Below are positions 26,401 through 36,387 of a stretch of DNA of 64,000 nucleotides, in pieces. Positions within the stretch are counted from its first letter, which is position 1. The number at the start of each line of letters is the position of its first letter. A model generated the notes under the pieces. The model did not search any database and was not told where the DNA came from. It saw only the letters and a program-made list of their open reading frames with translations. The position numbers were made by a program, and so were the translations under genes. The DNA is from a virus: positions 40,112-104,111 of the IMG/VR virus record IMGVR_UViG_3300009182_003747; one strand, 5' to 3'.

Positions 26401-27229
26401 TGATACGCGAGCTGGAATTTACTATGAGATTACCCGGTACGATAGGAGTAACCTGATAGATAAGATCGCCTGATGCTATGTCTCCATCCTTATATCCAAC
26501 GGTAGTTATCTGTGAGTTTCCACCGTTCTTTGAGTATCTTCCACCTGCAGTTTCATAGGAGTTATATCTGTCATATACTACGAATTCTTGTGGATTCTTA
26601 TTTTTTATGAAAGACACAGTGTATGGATTAACAGCGGCGTTTGCGCCTGATGTAGATATATTATATCTTCCAACATACGCCGTGAACATAAGATCTTCGT
26701 TAGTTACTGGAATCCAGTCTATTCCAACGCCGCCAGATCCCTTCTTGTACTCGTAGTAGGCGCCGATGTTTCTTGCAAAAGATCCAGGCGACTTGGTGCT
26801 CGTTCCAACTATAACGTCATTCTGTCTGCATGTCCAGAGAAAGAAGTCTTCATTTCCATCGTAGGCTATGACAAATGCATACATGGCGCCTGTTGTAGCT
26901 ACAACTGGATTGTTGAACTTAAAGTTTGTCTTTACCCAGTTTGCCTGAGGTGTCGTTGGCGCGTTAATATTAATTCCAGCATACTCAACTCGAGCCACAC
27001 CGTATCTGTCTATGTTATCAAGATCTGGTACGCTGTTGCCCTTGGTAGGAACAAAATAGACAGTAACACCGGGATTTGTAATACCAGATTTATTATTGGT
27101 GGCAGTTGGTTTTGCCTCAAAATACAGATCTACGCTAGTAACAATCACTTGCTCTGCATTCTGTACCACAGAGCTATCAATATAGAAAGTCTGTGCCAGA
27201 TTAAATAGTGTAGGCGCTGGTACCGTCAT
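23468..27229 (-). CDS. Baseplate-associated fibre protein with inserted beta-propeller, 1253 aa
   Basis: The flanking parts (residues 1-430 and about 730-1253) resemble the large structural protein next to DUF4815 in cyanophage-like T4 relatives: TLFNLAQTFYIDSSVVQNAE at the start and an IHNKDDPEPFDDKDW motif near residue 1055. Between them, residues about 440-725 form seven YGNG-type propeller blades (QYGNGAFVAVG, SYGNGIFFAVG, AYGNGVYIAVG and so on) homologous to the three propeller fibres. ATG 27229 is preferred to the TTG three bases earlier; AGAGGAAA lies upstream. Probably a baseplate-periphery protein with a receptor-binding insertion. Confidence 0.78.
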   Translation of the reverse strand: MTVPAPTLFNLAQTFYIDSSVVQNAEQVIVTSVDLYFEAKPTATNNKSGITNPGVTVYFVPTKGNSVPDLDNIDRYGVARVEYAGININAPTTPQANWVKTNFKFNNPVVATTGAMYAFVIAYDGNEDFFLWTCRQNDVIVGTSTKSPGSFARNIGAYYEYKKGSGGVGIDWIPVTNEDLMFTAYVGRYNISTSGANAAVNPYTVSFIKNKNPQEFVVYDRYNSYETAGGRYSKNGGNSQITTVGYKDGDIASGDLIYQVTPIVPGNLIVNSSSRIIKSDGSINFNSLYKANPNNDMYIVLVQNNYMGTDTRSFNNRPKFKYPTGSWQYDPYRSDTDVRKIVSIDSNTQITVDTNPTFSDNTAKMCISPVGQFYFADNRFHHPPDWDYDQLDSPPLDGVKKLYDAFYMTNSNANSTVRFVNNTIEYISLNLPIVSYQNIFAVSNGAVSTPMYDVQYGNGAFVAVGENLTIQSSNNAATWTSRYQNTSSNTSFYAVSYGNGIFFAVGGSSNIWTSTNNAVTWTQATTPNQDGLYTLRGAAYGNGVYIAVGRFGYDRIRSYVLSSTDTITWTQRSWATSNTDGALRGAAYGNGVYVAVGDNNFVKSTNGTTWTVATRDTAGPIGQFFDVAYGNGLFVAVGTAGIQTSSDGSTWTFRAVTPEKSVSYLFGVTYGDGVFMASGGMGTKHASYTMVSTDGINWSLRDMPANLTKKNGRQAVLRGMGFGSNTFVGTALTQFVDIGDIITSSAGQFVYANSASVLTLTPGANTESATGSGYSNTDFIEIYAGNGYSKSVNAYANVITNNTGAIVNTSITNPGYGFYSYDTVTNVKYNIKNSSNAASSGTGANLFFSVGSTLRSEHSGIVFSNTVMVDQELSKLVPSVSTNKSKSILSIDIKYSTPWFRASNGTVTYGGYNGIDHPTPVGLTINPSANTLTNFGNTLMVMSRSNEVYQEGVVIANNGSLTANNKTVLTITATSNNDFEVPVTSYADVYAASYYINNDATLENTRHGNAVAKHITTKINFANNQSAEDVVAYVNAYRPIDTDVYVYVKIHNKDDPEPFDDKDWTLLEYKTNQSRYSSSTDLSNIVEYQLGFPASPPVVFTSQGVVTAANGSTNIVGIGTTFGLDYRVGDIVKISSPLFPTNYQIAVVNTIDSDTSININDSVLTQYGVVGSGLNISLVGRAEALSSTGYVTARGTPYQAFTNKNNNNVVRYYNGNNVTFDTYDTMQFKIVLLAKYPSVVPMVASIRAIGVSA

Positions 27230-27259
27230 CAATAATTTCCTCTTAATTAGAACTATTTG

Positions 27260-27267
27260 TATTTATT
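27260..27267 (-). promoter_or_regulatory. Late-promoter variant (AATAAATA)
   Basis: AATAAATA on the minus strand, 31 bases upstream of ATG 27229, in a 72-base gap that holds no gene. It would serve the propeller-containing structural gene and those after it. Confidence 0.45.
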
Positions 27268-27301
27268 GCGCGTTCAGATGATTATTCAAAAGTAGACGCT
27301 A

Positions 27302-30300
27302 TCAAGTGTCATCGCCTTCACCTACAGCAGTTCCAAGTCCATTTTCTTGGTTTGCAAATCCATAATCAGTTTTATTATCTTGACTATTATTCTCAGGTCC
27401 GCGATTATCCCATGCTCGGCCATTGTCACCAAGACCATTAGAAGTTTCTTCAGGAGGTGGCGGTAGAGGAGCGAGTCTAGTCGCGGGAAGACTAAATGCA
27501 CCTACAGAAGAATTATCGCTGCTCTTAACTAGAACTACCTTTTTTGTAGGATTGACATTTGTATTCTTATACAGATTATTATATGCGTACTCATCTATAT
27601 TAATCATGATAAAGAAATTTGCACTGCCGCTGGCATCAGTCTGCACTTGATCTGTAACTTGACTTACCGATGTGCTTGCTGGTAGACTATCGCTCGATAG
27701 AAGTATAGCTGAGTTTGACAGTAGCTTATCATCTAGGTATATGCTGTGCTTTGTAAGAGGCTTGAGACTCTTCATCTTTATACTTACTTTTTGTCCGTAC
27801 CAGATTAGAGCATTCTTATTGTCATATCTTGGTATCACTAAAGTATCAGGATCTACACTTACAGCAACGCCATTATAGATAGTAGCATCAATACCGCCCT
27901 TTGTAGCCCCAGTTGCTATATTCTGAGATACAACGCTGTACTCTTGGATATACGTAATTTTATTATTTCCGGTGTGATTTATGAGCACAGGAAGATCTGC
28001 CGGCGTGATCATACCATTTGATACTCTGGCATTATACTCGACATTATTAATATCGGTAAATGAGTAGTTTGAGAATGTATCTGTAAAGAACCCAAACTTA
28101 AATCTATTGATACTTGGAGAAATAGAGCTCGGTATGGTAGTGTCTTTTATAGAAGTTTCCAACATCGTAAGACCAGTGTAGTACTCTAATGCGCGTATTC
28201 TTTTCTCAAGAGTTCCTATGTCTCGCATAGTATAAGCTATTGGCTGTATGCTATTTCTATTGGAGACATAGTTAGTCGTAATAGAGTGATTTTGTGATCT
28301 AATGAAACTGTATTTCTCAGTTGCTATTCTCGTGTTAATAATATTATTAAGATTTGTAGATCTATGCAGGGGTATAGATGGATACGGCGGATTAACAACG
28401 TTACTTATAACCATAGTATTGCTTGGCGTACGAGGATTTGGTAGGCGTGTTCCCTCAGCGCTCTGGCCTTTGACTAGAGATATCTTTCCAGTAGTATCAA
28501 CTATCACGTTATCTCTTCTTCCTAAGAAGTGAGACTGATTGAAAGTTACGCCTGAACCCGGTACCGGAAATTTCTTATCAGACGTATAACTACCGAACGA
28601 TAGACTATATACTGGATTTACGTTTGCAGCAGCTGCATTGCTAGTTATCACAGCGGTGTTTACTGCGCTCGGTCTAAAGTCTATCTGGTCGATCAAATCA
28701 TAGTATCTTCCACTCGAAGCGTACATCTCAGGTATCTCAAGCGTATTATAGCTGGACCCAATACTCGACAAGTTCGATGAGTCAGTTGAGAACCGCGTGC
28801 TCAAGTTGGCGCTGACGTAAGATGATACCGTGTGTAGACTTCCGGCTGTCGTAGAGGCGTCAAATTGAACTAGAAGCCAGTTGGTAGTAGACAGACTCAA
28901 GCTTGATGTTGACTTCTTGTGGATATAGCCAAGATCATAGAAGTCTTCATTCTGGTTGTGATCGATATAGAACTCATTGGTAACATCTGAGCTGCTGGTT
29001 GATACGTTAGAGTTGTCTGCCAGATATACATTCTTGAGGCGGAATATATCCGGAACACCTAGGCACCAAGGTCCATTTATTCCAGCTGCGTTATTAGCTA
29101 GTCTGATCTTTACAAAGCTGTCTCTGTTAGCTGTCTTTGCGTCTGCAGCCACACCGTTTCTATTGACGTTGTAGACCACAGAGACGTTTGCTGCAGAGGT
29201 CGCTGTAGTATTAACGTTGAGACTTACCGTGAGTATAGTACCGTTTGTATTGACATTTGCTACAAAATTATCTCTCTGAAGAGCTGGAGAAGACAGAGGT
29301 ATAGCCACGTTCTTTGGAAAGTATCTCGCCATACTGGCTGCTGAGTTTGAGAAAGATAGCTTGGAGTCCACATATAGGAAGCTATTATTGACTACAGCAG
29401 TTACTTTCTTTATGTCGTATACTGTTGAGTTCGCATAGAAGTAAACATAATCGCCGGCTATGAGGCCGCTGGTGGCACTTGCAAATACAGTACTCGTTCC
29501 ATATACGTTGGATGTACCGTCTGCGTTATTTGCAGCACTGGTTACGTTTGCAGTTCCCGCGAGGTCTGGAGTTATTCTCAAGCCTGCATTGAGCGGAGTT
29601 ATGATAATATCATTCTTTTGATCAAAGGTAAGAGTAGTACCGCCTACGTATTGAAACACCTCATTGGGAGAAGAAAGAAGACTTATCTGGAGCGAACCTG
29701 TATTTGAGAGAGTTATTCCGTTATTTACGGTTCTATAGAGATAATTTAGATTGCTCACGGCGAGAGTTGATTTTGTTCCTGTATTAAACAGCATCTTATT
29801 AACGCCGTTTATACCTCTTACTAGATTAGCTATACTTGTATTGCTAGATGCATTATAAGCCAGTAGTACGTCGGCCACACCCTTTACGGTACCGTTGTAG
29901 TTAATACCCTTTACCGAGCTGAAGTTGGCTCCAGCAATCATATTAAGATTAAAGAGATACAGTCTATATACTGCGCCGCTGAATCCGGGAGTACCAGATA
30001 CGTGAAGCATCTGACGAATATTCGCAGTGCCAATCTTATTACCAGAGTATCCAGAAGGAGGTATTGTACCTGCAGAAATTGCCGCAGTATTAGATAGATA
30101 TCCATACGCTTTGTCATAGAGATCTATTGAATCACCCGTGCTAAACATAAAGGTGCCTGCGACTTGACTGATGTCGACGTAGTTCTCATAGGATACGTTT
30201 ATACCAGATCCATTACTCGAGCTGTAGTCGATTGCCTTGATATTATCAAATGCGTAGTTGAAGAGAGTAGATACCCTAAAGCCAGATACGTATGCAGTAC

Positions 30301-31792
30301 CTGGATCTACGACTATGGTGTATGTATTTGCATCAAGAGAAGTATTAGCAGGAGATTTTGTTGTAGTTAAAAACCTATCTGTAACATAGTCGCCCGCGCT
30401 CTCTGCTGTGCGAAGAGCCATCTCGTCTTCTATAGCATTATACTGCGTTACTCTATTCTGCTTGTATGGATAACCCTCCGAGAACTCAACTATGCTGAGA
30501 AAATCTGTATTTGTAGAGGCAATATCAGTATTTGATACAACGAGAACAGGCTTTATCTTAAGTCTGTCTGCACCAGGAGCCATTGAATTTGGAGTTCCGG
30601 TGGAGTTGTCGAGAAGATTTGTATCTGCATTATAGTCAACGATCGTCTCGACAGCGCCAAATCCAATTGAGACGTTATTAGGATAAGAGTTATACATGCT
30701 TACCACCGTTGTCTGCGGGTCGACATTCAAGAAGTATCCGTTCTTGTAGATAACTCCAGAGGTAACACCAAAGGCATATCCATTGCCAATTGCATTCGCT
30801 GTGCTTGCGATCTTAATCTGACTTATATAATTGTAAGCGATAAGAGCGAGAGTACCATAGTTACCGCCTGTGGTATAGTTCTGTCTGATTGTAACATACG
30901 GTGGAACATAGTAGTTTGATCCGCCGTTGATTATAGAAAGATTCTGAATAGCGCCGATCGTGCTGTCTGTAATTATAGATGCCGTAGCGCCTGCGCCGAT
31001 GATCTCGTCGACTCCGGCCGCAGCGCCTGAAGACCCGCCGAGTATAGAATAACCGGGAACGAACTGCCACTTTGCTAGTGACACGCTCGTATTAGTGAGG
31101 TCTGTCTGAACTGGCTTGAGTGAGAGTATTGACTTTCCGGGAATAGTAGTCGTATCAATACCGTTGATGACAGCGCGACTGTTAGTCGTCGACTGCGTTA
31201 TTGTCTCGCCGTTGCTGAACGCCGTAGAAGAAGTAAGATTAGCGAGAATTGCTGGAACTATGACTACGGTGTCTGTATTAGCCCATCCTGTTGACCCATT
31301 TGTGATGGAGGTCTTACTTAGACTATTATTGCTGTCGTATATTACAATGGTATCGCCAGACGAGAAAGAAGTAAGATTGCCTGATGTGCCGCTGTTGATA
31401 TAGCGCATGTAGATTGTGTTGAGATTAGGATCTTGAGACTCATATCCGTCTGCAGAGTTTATAACTTGAGCGCGCAGATTGTTAGTTGGATTGCGAGCAA
31501 AGTGTCCAACGTATAGAGCAGGAGCAGCTAGAGTGCCATCGGTCTCTTTATCGAGAAGCTTTGCATACGGGTAGTTATCAAAGAATACGAAATTACAACC
31601 GTTGATTATAGTGCCGCGTCTATAGATGTTATTACCAAACTGCTCTATCTGATTCTGCAGTATGGCCTGAAGCTGGTTGAGCTCTCTTGTTTGAACGGCA
31701 ACAGACGGCTTGAATAGAATCCTATAGTATTCATTTGCTGGATCATAATCATCATAGTATGGAGCAACATCTAGATTTGTAGTAATAGGCAT
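27302..31792 (-). CDS. Large DUF4815 virion structural protein, 1496 aa
   Basis: The largest protein here. The N-terminal YYDDYDPANEYYRILFKP and VQTRELNQLQAILQNQIE (residues about 12-55) are the hallmark of DUF4815 phage structural proteins, found in T4-like marine phages as baseplate/fibre components. The middle is beta-rich. Residues about 1120-1250 include IRALEYYTGLTMLETSIKD, a conserved helical part. The last about 60 residues are Asn/Gly/Pro-rich and probably disordered. It lies 12 bases from the gp8 gene and is likely part of the baseplate periphery or fibre network. Confidence 0.82.
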   Translation of the reverse strand: MPITTNLDVAPYYDDYDPANEYYRILFKPSVAVQTRELNQLQAILQNQIEQFGNNIYRRGTIINGCNFVFFDNYPYAKLLDKETDGTLAAPALYVGHFARNPTNNLRAQVINSADGYESQDPNLNTIYMRYINSGTSGNLTSFSSGDTIVIYDSNNSLSKTSITNGSTGWANTDTVVIVPAILANLTSSTAFSNGETITQSTTNSRAVINGIDTTTIPGKSILSLKPVQTDLTNTSVSLAKWQFVPGYSILGGSSGAAAGVDEIIGAGATASIITDSTIGAIQNLSIINGGSNYYVPPYVTIRQNYTTGGNYGTLALIAYNYISQIKIASTANAIGNGYAFGVTSGVIYKNGYFLNVDPQTTVVSMYNSYPNNVSIGFGAVETIVDYNADTNLLDNSTGTPNSMAPGADRLKIKPVLVVSNTDIASTNTDFLSIVEFSEGYPYKQNRVTQYNAIEDEMALRTAESAGDYVTDRFLTTTKSPANTSLDANTYTIVVDPGTAYVSGFRVSTLFNYAFDNIKAIDYSSSNGSGINVSYENYVDISQVAGTFMFSTGDSIDLYDKAYGYLSNTAAISAGTIPPSGYSGNKIGTANIRQMLHVSGTPGFSGAVYRLYLFNLNMIAGANFSSVKGINYNGTVKGVADVLLAYNASSNTSIANLVRGINGVNKMLFNTGTKSTLAVSNLNYLYRTVNNGITLSNTGSLQISLLSSPNEVFQYVGGTTLTFDQKNDIIITPLNAGLRITPDLAGTANVTSAANNADGTSNVYGTSTVFASATSGLIAGDYVYFYANSTVYDIKKVTAVVNNSFLYVDSKLSFSNSAASMARYFPKNVAIPLSSPALQRDNFVANVNTNGTILTVSLNVNTTATSAANVSVVYNVNRNGVAADAKTANRDSFVKIRLANNAAGINGPWCLGVPDIFRLKNVYLADNSNVSTSSSDVTNEFYIDHNQNEDFYDLGYIHKKSTSSLSLSTTNWLLVQFDASTTAGSLHTVSSYVSANLSTRFSTDSSNLSSIGSSYNTLEIPEMYASSGRYYDLIDQIDFRPSAVNTAVITSNAAAANVNPVYSLSFGSYTSDKKFPVPGSGVTFNQSHFLGRRDNVIVDTTGKISLVKGQSAEGTRLPNPRTPSNTMVISNVVNPPYPSIPLHRSTNLNNIINTRIATEKYSFIRSQNHSITTNYVSNRNSIQPIAYTMRDIGTLEKRIRALEYYTGLTMLETSIKDTTIPSSISPSINRFKFGFFTDTFSNYSFTDINNVEYNARVSNGMITPADLPVLINHTGNNKITYIQEYSVVSQNIATGATKGGIDATIYNGVAVSVDPDTLVIPRYDNKNALIWYGQKVSIKMKSLKPLTKHSIYLDDKLLSNSAILLSSDSLPASTSVSQVTDQVQTDASGSANFFIMINIDEYAYNNLYKNTNVNPTKKVVLVKSSDNSSVGAFSLPATRLAPLPPPPEETSNGLGDNGRAWDNRGPENNSQDNKTDYGFANQENGLGTAVGEGDDT

Positions 31793-31804
31793 CTTCTATC
31801 CTTC

Positions 31805-33835
31805 TTAAAACTCAAGAGTGAGCTTGAATGTTTCCGTCTGATCGCTTCTTCTATTTACTGCGTCGATATTCTCGATGTACAGTATATCTCCGCTTCCATA
31901 GACTATCTCTGGATAGTATTTATTAGTAGGAGTAAATATGGCTCCAGAATTAGTTCCCCTTACGGTATTAGACGCCCCTAAGTTAAATGTGCCGATAGCT
32001 TGGGTAACATAGAGTCTATTGTAACTCCCGTAGTTTACAAGAGAGTTATACACTGCATTTGCGGTGAATGTATCAGTAGATGGAGTTATAATCTCATTAT
32101 TAACAAAAGTACCAGAATTTAAAGTTCCATCATACGAGAACATCTGCACGAAAGTATCAAAACTCTTAGTCTGATTGCTTCTTGAAACTGTGTTGACAGT
32201 GGCCTTGCAACCCGTTTGACTTCCAACTATCAGATCTGAGTTGGAGAAGATGCCATATGAGTTTGTGACCTGAATTGCTCCAGTTGTAGCTTGAATAACA
32301 TAGCCGGAAGAATCAGAATCAGGAAGCGAGATGCTAGCGGAGGTATCAGTGAATATAGAGTTGGTAGTAAGAGTTAAGTAAGTGCTATTTCCTACGCTGT
32401 TTACGGTACTAAGTTGATAAGTAGTGCTGTCGTTGGATACTAAGTAGATCATATCGCCAGAATTAAACTGATTGTTAAAGTCTGTACCGCTACCAGTTAC
32501 AGCTGTGCTGTATAGATTTATAGTAGCAGTTCCTACTATCTTTACTGGGTTTATTCTAAATACTTTCTCTCCTATAGAGAACGCACTGGACACCGCAGTC
32601 AGAGTCATGCTCACATTAGAGAACAGAGGATTCTTCATGATTCCTATTTGACTATAGGAGGCGTTAGCCACTATCGTATTGCCCTCGCTGTTTGCAAGAT
32701 TAACGCCGATAGTTGCGTACTTCGCACCTAGTTCTGCAAATATATTAGCGCCATGACCGTCTTTTGGCGGGAGTATCGGACGAATACTAGCTTGTCTAAA
32801 GTTGCTAGAAGAAACTACTATTGGACTTGCATTTACCACTGCAGTTGCATACTTAAAGTCTCTGCCACGGCTTAGCATCTTTATAGAAGACACGCTATTA
32901 CCAGAGTAAGAGTTTATTATAGCAATTGCATATGCATTTATAGACTGAGTGTAATCTCCTATAATCTCTACTGCGGGATACAACTCATATTGAGAAGTAT
33001 TATCTGGATTTATAGGAAATGTAGAATCAAGAACTACAAACTTCTTAGTGCTATTGGCAAATGATGCCAGTACTTTCTGATACTGCCCTTGACCAGTTCC
33101 AGAAGTTATATGAAGGTAGCAGCCGGTATAGGCATTATTCGTGGTGGACGCAGAATTTGATAGGGCGTATACCAGACTGTTAGCGTTTAGTCTCGTATCG
33201 CTGACTGAGAATGTTCCCGTTAGATAGTTAAAGTATCCAGACCCACCGTCCACGACTTTTACTATGTCTATAGAACCAGGAACTGCCGCTGCAGTAACGC
33301 TCGTGTTCTCAAATACAGGAAAATAATCAGTAGTCATAAACTTATTTGTCTGACTCTGAGAAGATGTGCACATGTACTTCCACTTGTAACCATCAGACGT
33401 CTGATATATCTCATCATTTGCAGTTACTTGCGATATACTCGGCGATATAGTAGAGGCAGTATTACCGTTGTTGTCTACACACTTAAATACGTGCTTGTAC
33501 GTTCCCTCTGTTACTATAGCATAGAATTCTTCATTAAAGATATTAGCATCTACATCGTCGTACATCGCGTATACCGTATTTGACTGATAGTCGTATCTTG
33601 GTATACTGAGGGCTACGTCAGAACTATAGATCTTCTTTCCATAGAGCATATTTCTATATGCATCTGATAGAGTATCATGTGTGTCATCATATGCCGTCTG
33701 TATGGTATTAAATGGCACGCTGTATCCAGCAAAGAAATAATACCTATTATCAGCGGTCGTATCAAACGACATGATAAAGTTCTTTGCGTTATTTAGACCA
33801 TAATTCGTAGTTATTAGTTTTTGTGATTGTGACAT
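31805..33835 (-). CDS. gp8: Baseplate wedge protein gp8
   Basis: Wedge subunit. The first about 190 residues carry the gp8 signature: VALSIPRYDYQSNTVYAMYDD, then FYAIVTEGTYKHVFKCVDN, then YQTSDGYKWKYMCT. T4 gp8 is 334 aa and this one 676, so the C-terminal half (beta-rich, with GSGTDFNNQFNSGDMIYLVS repeats) is an addition; similar enlargement occurs in cyanophage-type gp8. It shares one base with the upstream gp7-position gene. The conserved order gp6, gp7-like, gp8 supports the call. Confidence 0.88.
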   Translation of the reverse strand: MSQSQKLITTNYGLNNAKNFIMSFDTTADNRYYFFAGYSVPFNTIQTAYDDTHDTLSDAYRNMLYGKKIYSSDVALSIPRYDYQSNTVYAMYDDVDANIFNEEFYAIVTEGTYKHVFKCVDNNGNTASTISPSISQVTANDEIYQTSDGYKWKYMCTSSQSQTNKFMTTDYFPVFENTSVTAAAVPGSIDIVKVVDGGSGYFNYLTGTFSVSDTRLNANSLVYALSNSASTTNNAYTGCYLHITSGTGQGQYQKVLASFANSTKKFVVLDSTFPINPDNTSQYELYPAVEIIGDYTQSINAYAIAIINSYSGNSVSSIKMLSRGRDFKYATAVVNASPIVVSSSNFRQASIRPILPPKDGHGANIFAELGAKYATIGVNLANSEGNTIVANASYSQIGIMKNPLFSNVSMTLTAVSSAFSIGEKVFRINPVKIVGTATINLYSTAVTGSGTDFNNQFNSGDMIYLVSNDSTTYQLSTVNSVGNSTYLTLTTNSIFTDTSASISLPDSDSSGYVIQATTGAIQVTNSYGIFSNSDLIVGSQTGCKATVNTVSRSNQTKSFDTFVQMFSYDGTLNSGTFVNNEIITPSTDTFTANAVYNSLVNYGSYNRLYVTQAIGTFNLGASNTVRGTNSGAIFTPTNKYYPEIVYGSGDILYIENIDAVNRRSDQTETFKLTLEF

Positions 33836-36384
33836 TATGCATAATACCTGGTACTAGATGATGATCCATTGGCTATTGTTATAGTAGATAAATTTATCAT
33901 AGAAGGCTGATTTATCAATGACTTTTTTGAAACCTGAGAGAAGTACTTTGTGCCAGCCACATGAAGAACTTGCTTTAGCATCTCCACGTACTTATCTAGA
34001 TTAATCGGAGTCTTTATAACATATGAGAAGTCTTGATAGTAGTTTCCATCATATAGGTATTTATTGTCACTCAAGAAACCGCCGTTTGTTCTATTATAAC
34101 CAGAACCGGTTCCCTGCTTGTTAGCATAACCCTCTGCAATTCCAGATCTTAATCCATCTAGGGAAGTAAATGTAACGTTCTCACCATTTATGTATCCGAA
34201 TCCAGAGTCGACCACTTCAAGTTCATTTACTGCGCCGTTTGCGTTGCTGACGGATGTTCCTATCACGTCGTTTAAGCCTGCAAATGGGCTGTCTTGATAG
34301 TTCCATAGAGCAAGATCGGCAGTAAATCCAGAGTCTTGACCGACTATCTTGTGACTGGTATCAGTAAATCCATAGACAAAACGATCCTCGAAAGTTATTC
34401 TCCTGATATAGGCATTAGTTGAGTTTGCAAACTTGACTATGCCCTGACCGCCGCCGTTGCTCTGCTTTATGATCTCACCGGTATAGAACGTACCAGTTGC
34501 ATTGCTTAGAGTAAAGAAGAAATCTTTCTTCTGCAGGGGAGCTACCAACGGCTCGTATATCGACACGAATGGGGCATATGTGTATAGAGATCCTGGATTA
34601 ATACCAGTGAGAGATGCTACAGTTCCTAGACTATAGTGAGTAAAGTTGAGAGCCGAAGATAGAAGAAAACTTGCATTCGCATGATGAAGTGCGGCGCCGT
34701 AGTCGGATGCATTGAGAGCTACATTTCGGTATGGGTATATGTAGTCTGTTATAATAACATCTTCTTGATTTGTCAAGCTGCCTATCTGAAAAGTAGCTCC
34801 AGAACCAGATGGTATGCTACTTACAGTTCCATTTATATTACTTATAGGATCATACACGTAATTTCCAGCAAGATCATAGAAAGTATTATTTGTCGTTATA
34901 ATACCTATGTCAAACGCAATGGTATTTACAGAAGCAGTGATGACCGGACCATTCGCAGATGTATACTGATCGCTGTATATATTATTTCCGCTGACAAATA
35001 TACCATTTGTATTATTAAGAAATAAAGTACCTGACAATCCGGAAACCGTGGTGCTCCTTACAACGCCGTTCGCCGTTTGATTACCCAAGCTATCTAATTG
35101 AAAAATATTAGATCCAACAGCAAAGTTACCGTACACCGCATTTGCATAATTTATAGAAGTATTCGTAGATAGTCCTATGACTTGTCCCTGCGCGGTCAGG
35201 TCTATAAATCCAGAGTTAACAAGATTTGCAGTCACCACATTTCCGGCATTATAAAATACCACGTTTGACTGGAGATTGCCGCTAGTCGTAGATACAAGAA
35301 GATAACCAGAAATATTATTAGAAGTAGTTATGCTCAGTATATTTCCCTTGCCGGTAACAGAGCCGTTTGCGGCGTATGTAATGAGGTTATCGCCTACCAC
35401 AAATTTTGCATTTGCAGTAGATCCATTACTGTACTTTAAGTAGTTGTACTGAACGTTTGCAATAGGCTGAACTACCGTCTCAATACTATTTAAGAAGCTG
35501 CTGTTTACCGCGTACGTAGTTGTATTTGCAAGTCTCAGTACTTTATCGGAAATAAGCACCTGTGCATCAGAAGCGTATCCCCAGCCGCCGTCTATCAGAT
35601 TAAAGTTAACCTGACCATTGAGTATGGTGAGACTCTTTACGCGAGCCTTGCCCTGTTGGCCGCCGGCCTCGCTGAGATTTACTATATCTCCAATCTTAAA
35701 GTCTTTACCTCTGTCAGATGTGACTCCGAGGGCAGTAAGAGACCCTGTTACGATTGGATTATTATTGATAACTGTATTGCTATTATAGAGAGATATAGTC
35801 TCGCCTGTTATGAAGTCTTTAGTTAGACCCGATATGTAGAATATATCGATGTACTTTCCCTTGATTCTTCTGGTAACTACGTACTCGACGAACGCAAGAG
35901 CACCAGATGTAAGTCCCTGGATCTCTTGGTTAACAAAAAGCTTGTTTTCTTGACTTGGAGTTACCTCTAGATAAGTCGGAATAAACCACGCTGCATCTGA
36001 AGTTCTAAAGACATCATTTCCCGGATAATAGGTCTCTACGTCTTGACCATATACCAGCTTGAAGAAAAGATTAATGGCTCTCTCTGTGCCCTTAGATCTA
36101 TAGAGATCTAGACTGTGCTTTACTAGAAGCTTCGTGTCTGTTGCAGTATCAAACTGGATGTTCTTTAGATACTTCTCTTTGAAGTGAACTAAGAAAGTAT
36201 CTACAGTAGTGTCTATATCGCCGTAGTCAAGAATTCTTCTTGCATGATATGTTGCGTTTCCTGGCGACTCAAGCCACTCGTAGTAGGCCTTTATGAATCT
36301 TATAAAATCAGGTCCATATATCCTGTATATATCAGGAAATTGACTTGGTATGAACGAAGATATCTTCTTGTTTATAACAGACAT
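33835..36384 (-). CDS. Baseplate wedge protein, gp7 position
   Basis: An 849-aa protein between gp6 and gp8, where T4 has gp7 (1032 aa). The N-terminus, SSFIPSQFPDIYRIYGPDFIRFIKAYYEWLE, and the following RSKGTERAINLFFKLVYG (about residues 115-132) are conserved in T4-like marine phages. The middle is a long beta-rich region with repeated F-x-x-G-D/E-x-I/V units. The C-terminus includes VEMLKQVLHVAGTKYFSQV. The role as wedge subunit is inferred from position and conserved ends; direct similarity to T4 gp7 cannot be judged by eye. Confidence 0.75.
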   Translation of the reverse strand: MSVINKKISSFIPSQFPDIYRIYGPDFIRFIKAYYEWLESPGNATYHARRILDYGDIDTTVDTFLVHFKEKYLKNIQFDTATDTKLLVKHSLDLYRSKGTERAINLFFKLVYGQDVETYYPGNDVFRTSDAAWFIPTYLEVTPSQENKLFVNQEIQGLTSGALAFVEYVVTRRIKGKYIDIFYISGLTKDFITGETISLYNSNTVINNNPIVTGSLTALGVTSDRGKDFKIGDIVNLSEAGGQQGKARVKSLTILNGQVNFNLIDGGWGYASDAQVLISDKVLRLANTTTYAVNSSFLNSIETVVQPIANVQYNYLKYSNGSTANAKFVVGDNLITYAANGSVTGKGNILSITTSNNISGYLLVSTTSGNLQSNVVFYNAGNVVTANLVNSGFIDLTAQGQVIGLSTNTSINYANAVYGNFAVGSNIFQLDSLGNQTANGVVRSTTVSGLSGTLFLNNTNGIFVSGNNIYSDQYTSANGPVITASVNTIAFDIGIITTNNTFYDLAGNYVYDPISNINGTVSSIPSGSGATFQIGSLTNQEDVIITDYIYPYRNVALNASDYGAALHHANASFLLSSALNFTHYSLGTVASLTGINPGSLYTYAPFVSIYEPLVAPLQKKDFFFTLSNATGTFYTGEIIKQSNGGGQGIVKFANSTNAYIRRITFEDRFVYGFTDTSHKIVGQDSGFTADLALWNYQDSPFAGLNDVIGTSVSNANGAVNELEVVDSGFGYINGENVTFTSLDGLRSGIAEGYANKQGTGSGYNRTNGGFLSDNKYLYDGNYYQDFSYVIKTPINLDKYVEMLKQVLHVAGTKYFSQVSKKSLINQPSMINLSTITIANGSSSSTRYYA

Positions 36385-36387
36385 CTA

